DNA of 33,722 nt from assembly GCA_007117415.1 (NCBI GenBank), contig SKGN01000012.1:1-33722 (forward strand), written 5' to 3'. A model generated the notes under the pieces. The model was not told where the DNA came from. It did no database searches and saw only the letters and a program-made list of their open reading frames with translations. This document shows, piece by piece, positions 17,195 through 25,025 of the stretch. The stretch is from Bacilli bacterium (GTDB taxonomy: Bacteria; Bacillota_I; Bacilli_A; RF39; UBA660). Positions within the stretch are counted from its first letter, which is position 1; the number at the start of each line of letters is the position of its first letter. The translations under genes and the position numbers were made by a program.

Positions 17195-17812
17195 ATGCAC
17201 GGTTTAACAAAACGACAAACTGATATATTAAATTATATAAAAGAATATATTGTTACGAAGGGTTATCCGCCCACAGTAAGAGAAATAGGAACTGCTTTAC
17301 AATTATCATCTCCAGCTACTATTCACTCTCACCTTAGCAAACTAGAAGAAAAAGGATATATTAGAAAAGATAATTTTAAAAACAGGGCTATTGAATTACT
17401 AGTTGATAATGAATATCTCAATAATGATACCCAAACCATAGAAGTTCCTTTACTAGGAACAATTACAGCTGGTTCTCCAATTGAAGCTATAGAAAATCCT
17501 GATCATTTTTTTAGTTTGCCAGCTTATTTAATACCTAACAAAAAAGAAGTATTTACTTTGAAAGTTAACGGAGACAGCATGATTAAAGCTGGAATTTATG
17601 ATGATGATATCGTTATTATTCAAAGACAACATACCGCGAATAACGGCGACATAATTGTTGCTATGACTGACGAAAACGAAGTTACTCTCAAACGTTTTTT
17701 CAAAGAAAAAGATCATTTTAAGTTAATGCCGGAAAACGATTTATATGATCCTATTATTCTTGATTCAGTTACAATTTTAGGAAAAGCTATTGGTTTATAT
17801 CGGAAACTATAA
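17195..17812 (+). CDS. lexA: SOS repressor LexA
   Basis: HTH PPTVREIGTALQLSSPATIHSHLSKLEEKGYI, Ala-Gly cleavage site ITAGSP, catalytic NGDSMI and VTLKRF. Confidence 0.97.
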   Translation: MHGLTKRQTDILNYIKEYIVTKGYPPTVREIGTALQLSSPATIHSHLSKLEEKGYIRKDNFKNRAIELLVDNEYLNNDTQTIEVPLLGTITAGSPIEAIENPDHFFSLPAYLIPNKKEVFTLKVNGDSMIKAGIYDDDIVIIQRQHTANNGDIIVAMTDENEVTLKRFFKEKDHFKLMPENDLYDPIILDSVTILGKAIGLYRKL

Positions 17813-17836
17813 AAGACGCTTTAAAAAGCGTCTTTT
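17811..17836 (+). terminator. lexA terminator
   Basis: AAAAGACGCTT...AAGCGTCTTTT. Confidence 0.85.
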
Positions 17837-17863
17837 ACTAATATATAATTAAACTTCTATTAT

Positions 17864-18235
17864 TCAACATTCTCTGTCTTCAAAACAATATATCATAACA
17901 TTATGTTCGTTAATTGTAACAATTACTTTTTTAGACATAGGAATTTCCTCATTAGTTCTGGAATCTAACACTGTGTTTTTAATAAAACCATCTTCACTTA
18001 ATTCTAACAAAGTAACTTCATAAAATCCTTCTTCTTTAATAATATTTATTGTTGATGACCTATCTTTATTTACATGTAACTTAGCCGAATTCTCAATCAC
18101 TTCTATTAAATGATCATAAGACTCATTCCTTACTTTTTGTAAAATATTGAAGGCGCTAGGGACAGATATAACTAAAATAATACTTAATATAATTATTACC
18201 GCTAAAACTTCAATAAGTGTAAATCCCCTTTTCAT
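17864..18235 (-). CDS. Prepilin-like (ComGC/pseudopilin-type) protein
   Basis: MKRGFTLIEVLAVIIILSIILVISVPSAFNILQ class-3 signal peptide; complete 123-aa ORF. Confidence 0.88.
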   Translation of the reverse strand: MKRGFTLIEVLAVIIILSIILVISVPSAFNILQKVRNESYDHLIEVIENSAKLHVNKDRSSTINIIKEEGFYEVTLLELSEDGFIKNTVLDSRTNEEIPMSKKVIVTINEHNVMIYCFEDREC

Positions 18236-18258
18236 TTAATCACCTCTAACTATTATTT

Positions 18259-19215
18259 TTATAATTGTAAAAAAAACAACTCTAACCCGGTTTCTTTATT
18301 TATTTTGCCGGTCTTTATCCCTATATCTAAATCCGCTAGTTTTTCAATATATTCAATCAAAAATTTCTCCGACAAATTGATTTGACTTGCTAACTTTATC
18401 CGATAAGGATGAATATCTAATTTAGAAACAATTTGATTTTCAGTAAACCCTAGTTTCTTTAATCGTTTTGTTTGATAAATTAATCTGAACTGATTAGCTA
18501 ACGTAACTATTATTTTAATTGGTTCTTCATTTTTTAATAATAATTGATTATATAATTCAAGTATCTTTTTTATATCTCTATCCACAACAGCATTGACAAG
18601 ATCAAAGATGTTATCATTTAAAGAAGGCGGAACCAATTCTATAATATCTTTAATATCGATATGTTGATCATTTCCTTTATATATTGTTATTTTATCTATT
18701 TCATTTTTAATTATTCCTAAGTTATAATCAGAACGACTAACCAACAAGGAAACAGCTTCGTTAGTAATTTTATACTTTTTAGCATAAATACTTTTCTTAA
18801 CATATTCCTCTAATGCATAAACGTTCATTTTTTTAAATTCTTTTAAATTAGCATATTTTTTAAACTCTTTTACTATTTTTTTTCTAGCATCAAGTTTGTC
18901 TCCGTCTAATAAAAAAATAATAATAGTATTTTCATTTTGATTCTTTAAATATTTATTCAATTCCACAATAGCGGCTTCATCAGTTTCTTTTGAGGAACTT
19001 AGAAAAAAACTATTTTTACATATTATTAACTTCTTCTCACCAAACAATGACAAGGTACATGCATCCTCTATTAGTTCTTTTAAAGATTCTTTTTCTAAAT
19101 CATAGGTTGCTATATTTTCTTCACTCTGTTTATTAAAGGTACTAGTGATACTTGTTTTAACTTCTTCTTCAATTAATACTTTTTCTTCACCAAAAAAAAC
19201 ATATATATTATTCAC
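18259..19215 (-). CDS. holA: DNA polymerase III subunit delta
   Basis: NNIYVFFGEEKVLIEEEV, KIIVTLANQFRLIYQTKRL; likely GTG start at 19215 after SD GAAGGTG (ORF track 19251). Confidence 0.92.
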   Translation of the reverse strand: MNNIYVFFGEEKVLIEEEVKTSITSTFNKQSEENIATYDLEKESLKELIEDACTLSLFGEKKLIICKNSFFLSSSKETDEAAIVELNKYLKNQNENTIIIFLLDGDKLDARKKIVKEFKKYANLKEFKKMNVYALEEYVKKSIYAKKYKITNEAVSLLVSRSDYNLGIIKNEIDKITIYKGNDQHIDIKDIIELVPPSLNDNIFDLVNAVVDRDIKKILELYNQLLLKNEEPIKIIVTLANQFRLIYQTKRLKKLGFTENQIVSKLDIHPYRIKLASQINLSEKFLIEYIEKLADLDIGIKTGKINKETGLELFFLQL

Positions 19216-19219
19216 AATA

Positions 19220-19744
19220 TCACCTTCTAACATGCCCAGGAAAATAACCACCTATAATATGTTTAACATCAGATATAGTGACAAATGAATCTGGAGTTAC
19301 CTCATTAACTATTTGAACCGCTTCTTTAATTCTTTTGCGATTCACTTCAATAAGCAGCATTAAATTTTCATTTTTTATTCCTTTAGTTACAACCGTTGAT
19401 ACCGCAAAACCGTTTTTTCTTAAAACATCTACTAGGTCTTCTCTTATTCCTTTAGTAATAACTTGAATAGACGCATTGCCAATAGCCAATATTTCTTCTA
19501 ATTTCACCCCCAAAAAGGTTCCTAAAGAAAAACCACCTGCATAAGACATTGCTACCCATAAACTTTGTTCTTCAACCATTAAGGCTCTTCTTACTACTAA
19601 AAACCAAATAAGGACCTCAATAAATCCTATCATAGCCCCTATTCTTCTATTTCCTCTAACAATTAAAACCATTCTAACCGTTCCAAGCGAAACATCAACA
19701 ATACGTACTGCAATTATTATTATACAAATAATTAATATTTCCAT
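19220..19744 (-). CDS. UPF0316 / DUF2179 membrane protein (YebE-like)
   Basis: RIVDVSLGTVRMVLIVRGNRRIGAMIGFIEVLIWF, DUF2179-like C-terminus ending ISDVKHIIGGYF. Confidence 0.88.
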   Translation of the reverse strand: MEILIICIIIIAVRIVDVSLGTVRMVLIVRGNRRIGAMIGFIEVLIWFLVVRRALMVEEQSLWVAMSYAGGFSLGTFLGVKLEEILAIGNASIQVITKGIREDLVDVLRKNGFAVSTVVTKGIKNENLMLLIEVNRKRIKEAVQIVNEVTPDSFVTISDVKHIIGGYFPGHVRR

Positions 19745-19790
19745 ATTTATATCCTCCAATAATATTTTTATTATAACATAACTACTAAAA

Positions 19791-19818
19791 AGAAAGAAGC
19801 CTATTTAGGCTTCTTTCA
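19791..19818 (-). terminator. comEC terminator
   Basis: AAAGAAGCCTA...TAGGCTTCTTTC hairpin followed by T-rich sequence on the minus strand. Confidence 0.75.
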
Positions 19819-19838
19819 TCTATATAAACACTAATGTA

Positions 19839-21980
19839 TTAGTGTTCTAAAATATCATATGATATGACACTATCAATTGTTACTTCTTTTTTATATAAAT
19901 TGAACCTAACGCTACCGTAATTACTTGTTAAAAAAGTTTTTATTTCTCGTTTTTTTAATCTTTCCATCACAACCGGATGAGGATGATTAAATTTATTGTT
20001 TTTAGAAACTTGAATAACAGCATATTTGGGGCTTAAACTATCTAAAAACATTTCATCAGAACTTGTTAAAGAACCGTGATGGGCTATTTTTAATATATCC
20101 ATTCCCTTAAAATTATATGTATTAATTATTTTTTTCTCTATAGAAGAAGATATATCCCCGGTTAACAATATATGCTTATTATTTAAAACAGTATAAATAA
20201 CTAAACTATTATCATTAGTGTTAATATCCTTACTAGGATGCAAAATATAAAAACAATAAGTTTTAATACATATAGCATCTCCCTCTTGAGCAAAAAAATA
20301 AGTTTTTCCTTGATTCTCTAACGCTTTTATTAAGCTTAATTCTGAATTTGTTGATTTCACCCCATTAAAAACAAGGTTCTTTACTTTATAACTATCAACT
20401 AACTCCAACGCTTCTCCCATATGATCAATATGACCATGAGTAATAAATAAATAATCAATTCTTTTTATTCCTTCTGATTTTAAATAAGGAATTATTAAAT
20501 TTGAGGCGATTGAATTATTTTTATTTTTAGTTGCCCAAGGTTGATTATTAAAATTATATCTCCCGCCCGTGTCGATTAAGATAATTCCTTGATTATAAGG
20601 TAAATTAATTAAGATGGAATCCCCTTGACCAACATCTATAAAAACAAGATAAGGTTTAAAATTGAAATAATTAATATTATTATGAACTAATAAAATAGGA
20701 ATCATTAAAACCATTTTTTTATAATGATCCTTATTTAAATTGAAAAGCAAATAAATAATCATTAAATAATAAAAACTTATAATTAATATATTTGGTTTAG
20801 CTAGTATTATTACCCCTAATTTATAATTATGTAAGATTAATGATGTTTTTTCCATAATATTTATTAATATATATAAGAAATTATCAAATAAAGGAATGAA
20901 AAAAGTTATTAATGATAACGGGAATATAATAAGGGATATCAAAGGCACAAAGATAACGTTTATTAAAGGACCAAAGATATTTATTTGGTAAAAATAGTTA
21001 GCCGAAAGAGGTATAGCAACTAAAAAGGAAATAAATGAAACCCAAAAAAGTTTTTTTAGATAACCTTTTTTTTCACTAATAAAGGAATGCATCATTATTA
21101 ATGCAAAACTTATCATAAACGAAAATTGAAAACCAATATCATTTATAAAATAAGGATTAATAATCAAAATTAAAAACAAAGTTAAACATAAAATATTTAT
21201 TGTTTTAATATGAAAATAATAAATTTTATTGATTGAAAAAAAGACAAAAAAAAGAACTGCCCGAAAAACAGAGGCTGAAAAATTAGTTAAAAATAAATAA
21301 AAAAATAAAAAGAAAATAACTAATAGATATCTTTTGTACTCGGTTATTTTTATTTTTTTAAACAGTTCTAAAAGAACTAAGCTTAGAAAAGTTACATGCA
21401 TTCCTGAAATGGCAAACAGATGACCGATACCATTAGAACGATAAGAATTTAACACCTCTTCTTGAAGATAATTTTTGTCTCCTAAAATAAAGGTTTTAAG
21501 ATAACCTTGCGTTTTTTTAACCTTTTGAATTTGATTAATAATTATTTTTTTTAAATTATAGATAATACTTTTATTAGCCTGAATTAATTCTATATCTTGT
21601 CCATTAAACAAAAAGAAAATACCTTTATTAGATAAATATTTTTGATAATTAAATAAATTAAACACTCTATTAGAACTAGGAATATTCATCTTTCCTGTAA
21701 CTTTAATTTTATCTCCTAACGATAAATTAAAGGATTCTTTTTCTATCTTTGTTTTAAAAAAATAATTGACAATTATTTTTTCTTTTCCTTTCATTTCTAG
21801 TTTTAAGTGATTACCATCAATAAAGATATAATTAATTATACCCGTAACTTCATTATCGTTAATATTATATAAGCTTTTTCGATTATAAAAATTAGTTATA
21901 ACTAGACTATAGAAAATTCCTATTACACCTACCGTAAGAAAAAGATAATTACAAAGTAATAAGGTCCTTAATTTTAGCAA
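19839..21980 (-). CDS. comEC: DNA internalization competence protein ComEC/Rec2 with C-terminal metallo-beta-lactamase domain
   Basis: GIGHLFAISGMHVTFLS, multi-TM core, VFIDVGQGDSILI, LFITHGHIDHMGEALEL, LKIAHHGSLTSS. Confidence 0.95.
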   Translation of the reverse strand: MLKLRTLLLCNYLFLTVGVIGIFYSLVITNFYNRKSLYNINDNEVTGIINYIFIDGNHLKLEMKGKEKIIVNYFFKTKIEKESFNLSLGDKIKVTGKMNIPSSNRVFNLFNYQKYLSNKGIFFLFNGQDIELIQANKSIIYNLKKIIINQIQKVKKTQGYLKTFILGDKNYLQEEVLNSYRSNGIGHLFAISGMHVTFLSLVLLELFKKIKITEYKRYLLVIFFLFFYLFLTNFSASVFRAVLFFVFFSINKIYYFHIKTINILCLTLFLILIINPYFINDIGFQFSFMISFALIMMHSFISEKKGYLKKLFWVSFISFLVAIPLSANYFYQINIFGPLINVIFVPLISLIIFPLSLITFFIPLFDNFLYILINIMEKTSLILHNYKLGVIILAKPNILIISFYYLMIIYLLFNLNKDHYKKMVLMIPILLVHNNINYFNFKPYLVFIDVGQGDSILINLPYNQGIILIDTGGRYNFNNQPWATKNKNNSIASNLIIPYLKSEGIKRIDYLFITHGHIDHMGEALELVDSYKVKNLVFNGVKSTNSELSLIKALENQGKTYFFAQEGDAICIKTYCFYILHPSKDINTNDNSLVIYTVLNNKHILLTGDISSSIEKKIINTYNFKGMDILKIAHHGSLTSSDEMFLDSLSPKYAVIQVSKNNKFNHPHPVVMERLKKREIKTFLTSNYGSVRFNLYKKEVTIDSVISYDILEH

Positions 21981-22677
21981 ATGTACTATCTCCTATTCCG
22001 CTAACGTTTTTAATATCTTCAATCTTAATAAAAGGACCATTATCATTACGATAATTAATTATATCCTGAGCTTTAGCTGCTCCAATTCCTGGTAATGATT
22101 CTAATTCCGCAACACTAGCGTTATTAATTGATATTTTATCGCTTATATTGTTTTCTTCATCTTCATCATCATTATTAATACAAGCTTCATTAACAACCGG
22201 ATCAGGACAATTTTCAATTCTTTTTATATACTTAACAATCTCATTTATATTAGGGTTTTTAATAGCTTCCTTAAAATGATCTATTTCTTCTTTGGTATAG
22301 ATAATAATAACCATCTCTTCCGTTATTTTTTTGCTTAAATTTAAAACGCTGGTATCAGCACTCTTTTTTAATCCTCCTGCCATTTTAATAACATCTACTA
22401 TTCTACTTTCCTTCTTTAATTTATAAACATTAGGATTAGTTACCGCTCCTTTTATATCCACATAATAATATGCTTCTTTTAATTCTTCATCTAATATTTT
22501 CTCTTCTTCTATTCCCTCTTTATTAACGGGGAAATTAAACGCTACATTACTATCAGTTTCTTCCAACTCTTTCTTTTGATAAAAATAAAAACCAACTCCA
22601 ACTATTATAACTACTATTATTGGTATTATTTTAAAATAATTATTGTGCCAAAATATTTTTGTTTTTTCTAAGTCCAT
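21949..22677 (-). CDS. comEA: Competence protein ComEA (TM, SLBB, helix-hairpin-helix)
   Basis: N-terminal TM, VDIKGAVTNPNVYKLKKESRIVDVIKMAGG (SLBB), SINNASVAELESLPGIGAAKAQDIINYR (HhH); overlaps comEC. Confidence 0.93.
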   Translation of the reverse strand: MDLEKTKIFWHNNYFKIIPIIVVIIVGVGFYFYQKKELEETDSNVAFNFPVNKEGIEEEKILDEELKEAYYYVDIKGAVTNPNVYKLKKESRIVDVIKMAGGLKKSADTSVLNLSKKITEEMVIIIYTKEEIDHFKEAIKNPNINEIVKYIKRIENCPDPVVNEACINNDDEDEENNISDKISINNASVAELESLPGIGAAKAQDIINYRNDNGPFIKIEDIKNVSGIGDSTFAKIKDLITL

Positions 22678-22703
22678 AAAAAAAATCTCCTTCTATAGAG
22701 ATT
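22678..22703 (-). promoter_or_regulatory. Hairpin + U8 containing the comEA Shine-Dalgarno (terminator/SD overlap)
   Basis: AATCTC-TATAGAAG-GAGATT TTTTTT ATG: SD AAGGAGA lies in loop and 3' arm. Confidence 0.55.
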
Positions 22704-22716
22704 ATTTTTTTATTAA

Positions 22717-23865
22717 CTACCTTTTTCCCCTCTTTAAGAGTTTTTCTTTTTGTTTAATATTATTTTCTATTTCAATTCTTTGAACCAGCGCCAAACAAAT
22801 AGCTAAATTTAAAACATAGGACCCTCCATAACTTAAGAAGGGCAACGGGGCGCCGGTTAAAGGAAACAACCCCAGAACACCCACTAAATTAACAATAATA
22901 TGAAGAAGAATATATACAAAAACACCGTATGCTATAATAGATGCCATTAAATTATAACTTTTATTAGCTATCCTAAGAATGCGGCATAAAATAAATATAT
23001 AAGTTAAAATAATTAATAGTCCAACAATTAAACCGAGTTCTTCAACTATAACTGGAAAAATAAAATCGGTATAAGCTGCTGGTAAATATAAATATTTTTG
23101 CGTACTATTACCCAGTCCTACACCAAATAATCCCCCATTATTTATAGCAATAAAACCATTACATACTTGGTAACCAGTACTTTGAGTATATCTTTGACAG
23201 GGATTTAAAAAAGTTAGACGATCTATTTGTCCTTGTCTAAATAGTGTTTTACCGTTTAACATAAAGGTCAACACAATTATAAGGATTGCCCCTATTCCTA
23301 TTTGAAAAGCTTTAGTTTTAATTTTTTTATCAACTGGTAAGGATAAAAAAATTAACGCTACCAAGCCTATAATAATAGTTGCCGTCCCAAAATCGGGTTG
23401 AAAAAAGGTAAGCATTGCTATTATAAAACCATAAAATAAGGGTTTAAATAAAAGAACAGGATTAAGCGAATCTTTATATTTAAAATAATATACTGCTATA
23501 TATACAATTAAAATAGTTTTAGCAAATTCACTTGGCTGCAAACTATAAAAACCTAAATCTAACCATCTTCTAGCACTATTAATAACGGCGCCATAACTAA
23601 ATAAAACAATTAAAGTTATAATAATTCCATATAAAGCCAAAGGGGCTAACTTTTTATAATTTTTAATAGGCGTTATTATAATAAAGAAAGAAACAATAAA
23701 ACAAATTACTAAAGTAATGCTGTGTTTAATAAAAACAGAATACGGATTTCCTGATAAAGCGGCTCTAACACTAGAGGCACTAAATATCATTAATAATCCA
23801 AATAAAAACATTATAATTGATACAATTAATAGTTTTCGATCCATTTTGGCTAATATTCTACTCAT
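22717..23865 (-). CDS. ftsW: SEDS family protein FtsW/RodA (likely FtsW)
   Basis: SRRWLDLG-like ARRWLDLGFYSLQPSEFAK, PAAYTDFIFPVIVEELGL, PLTGAPLPFLSYGGS; SD GAGGTG before the ATG at 23865 (ORF track 23952). Confidence 0.93.
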   Translation of the reverse strand: MSRILAKMDRKLLIVSIIMFLFGLLMIFSASSVRAALSGNPYSVFIKHSITLVICFIVSFFIIITPIKNYKKLAPLALYGIIITLIVLFSYGAVINSARRWLDLGFYSLQPSEFAKTILIVYIAVYYFKYKDSLNPVLLFKPLFYGFIIAMLTFFQPDFGTATIIIGLVALIFLSLPVDKKIKTKAFQIGIGAILIIVLTFMLNGKTLFRQGQIDRLTFLNPCQRYTQSTGYQVCNGFIAINNGGLFGVGLGNSTQKYLYLPAAYTDFIFPVIVEELGLIVGLLIILTYIFILCRILRIANKSYNLMASIIAYGVFVYILLHIIVNLVGVLGLFPLTGAPLPFLSYGGSYVLNLAICLALVQRIEIENNIKQKEKLLKRGKR

Positions 23866-24004
23866 ATAACACACCTCGTATATTAATATAATATCATATT
23901 TATCTATTTTTTTAGCATTTAAGATTAAATTATAGGTTATTTTTATGACCAAATATACACCAACATAATAAATTATAATAGAATAAATTAAAGGAGGTAA
24001 ATAA

Positions 24005-24169
24005 ATGTATTCATATGGTTATGGCTCTGGATATGGTGGATATGGCTATTGTGGATGCCCACAATATTCATGCCCAACTCCATGCCCTGGATTAAATTCA
24101 AACACGGCTATTATTTTAGTTTTATTTATTTTGTTAGTAATTGTAATAGGTGCTCGTGTTCCCGTATAA
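24005..24169 (+). CDS. YjcZ-like Gly/Tyr/Cys-rich small membrane protein (54 aa), not in the ORF track
   Basis: MYSYGYGSGYGGYGYCGCPQYSCPTPCPGLNSNTAIILVLFILLVIVIGARVPV; near-perfect SD AAAGGAGGT 7 nt before the ATG; terminator directly downstream. Confidence 0.85.
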   Translation: MYSYGYGSGYGGYGYCGCPQYSCPTPCPGLNSNTAIILVLFILLVIVIGARVPV

Positions 24170-24181
24170 GTTTAATAATAG

Positions 24182-24210
24182 AAAAAGGAAACTCAATGTT
24201 TCCTTTTTTG
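24182..24210 (+). terminator. Terminator of the YjcZ-like gene
   Basis: AAAAAGGAAAC-TCAAT-GTTTCCTTTTTT. Confidence 0.88.
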
Positions 24211-24251
24211 TCTTTTATGGTAAAATATAAATATATATGAGGTGATATTTT

Positions 24252-24800
24252 ATGCTAATGTTAAAAGATATTATTGATGAATCTAATAAAAAACTAAGGA
24301 TAGTAAGTAAAGGAGTGACCTTTCCATTAGATAAAAACGACAAAAAAAGAATAAACGAAATAATTGAATATTTAACTAATAGTCAAATTGAAGAAAGAGC
24401 TCAAAAATATGAATTAAGACCCGGAATGGGTTTGGCCGCTATTCAATTAGGAATTGATAAAAGATTTTTTGTTATTGTACATGAAGAAGAAGAAAAAGAG
24501 TTTAAAAATTATATAATAGTTAATCCAAGAATTTTAAGTCATTCTGAAGAATTAATATATGCTGGTAGCGGTGAAGGATGCTTAAGCGTTAACCGAGATA
24601 TAGATGGTATAGTGCCACGATACGCTAGAATAAAAATTGAATATCAAGATGAAAAAGGAAACAAACAAATCTTAAGAGCGAGAGAAGAATTAGCTATAGC
24701 TGTTCAACATGAAATCGATCATTTAAATGGAATCTTGTTTATTGATAGAATAAATAAAGAAAATCCTTATCAAGATGAAGAAAAAATGAGAATGTTATAA
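24252..24800 (+). CDS. def: Peptide deformylase
   Basis: GMGLAAIQLGI, GEGCLSVN, QHEIDHLNGILFIDR. Confidence 0.95.
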   Translation: MLMLKDIIDESNKKLRIVSKGVTFPLDKNDKKRINEIIEYLTNSQIEERAQKYELRPGMGLAAIQLGIDKRFFVIVHEEEEKEFKNYIIVNPRILSHSEELIYAGSGEGCLSVNRDIDGIVPRYARIKIEYQDEKGNKQILRAREELAIAVQHEIDHLNGILFIDRINKENPYQDEEKMRML

Positions 24801-24833
24801 AAAATAACCATTTAATATAAGTGGTTATTTTTT
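24799..24833 (+). terminator. def terminator
   Basis: AAAAAATAACCA...TGGTTATTTTTT 12-bp stem. Confidence 0.88.
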
Positions 24834-24850
24834 ATTAATATTTTTTTTAC

Positions 24851-24880
24851 AAAAAACATCTAATTAAATTAGATGTTTTT
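24851..24880 (-). terminator. Second terminator facing the smc side
   Basis: AAAAACATCTAAT-TAA-ATTAGATGTTTTT. Confidence 0.8.
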
Positions 24881-24980
24881 AAATTACTGCTAAAATAACG
24901 ATGATTAAAAGGAGTGTTAAGGCAAAGAATATTTTGAGATTTAACTTTATGCTATTATAAGATTTTATATCTTTCTTAAT
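24879..24980 (-). CDS. Candidate 33-aa membrane peptide with non-canonical (ATT/ATA) start
   Basis: SD GAGGAG at 24989..24994, then (I)KKDIKSYNSIKLNLKIFFALTLLLIIVILAVI stop, then terminator; no ATG/GTG/TTG in frame. Confidence 0.35.
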   Translation of the reverse strand: MKKDIKSYNSIKLNLKIFFALTLLLIIVILAVI

Positions 24981-25025
24981 TATATCATCTCCTCATTATA
25001 TTATATGAGAAGAATAATCATTTAT

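Noticed and set aside
17890-17915. LexA-box-like AACATTATGTTCG inside the prepilin gene
   Set aside because: The left half does not match CGAAC at the required spacing, and it lies within the 3' part of the coding sequence.
24049-24240. Plus-strand ORF MWMPTIFMPNSMPW...
   Set aside because: Out of frame with the YjcZ-like CDS at 24005..24169, has no SD, and runs through its terminator.
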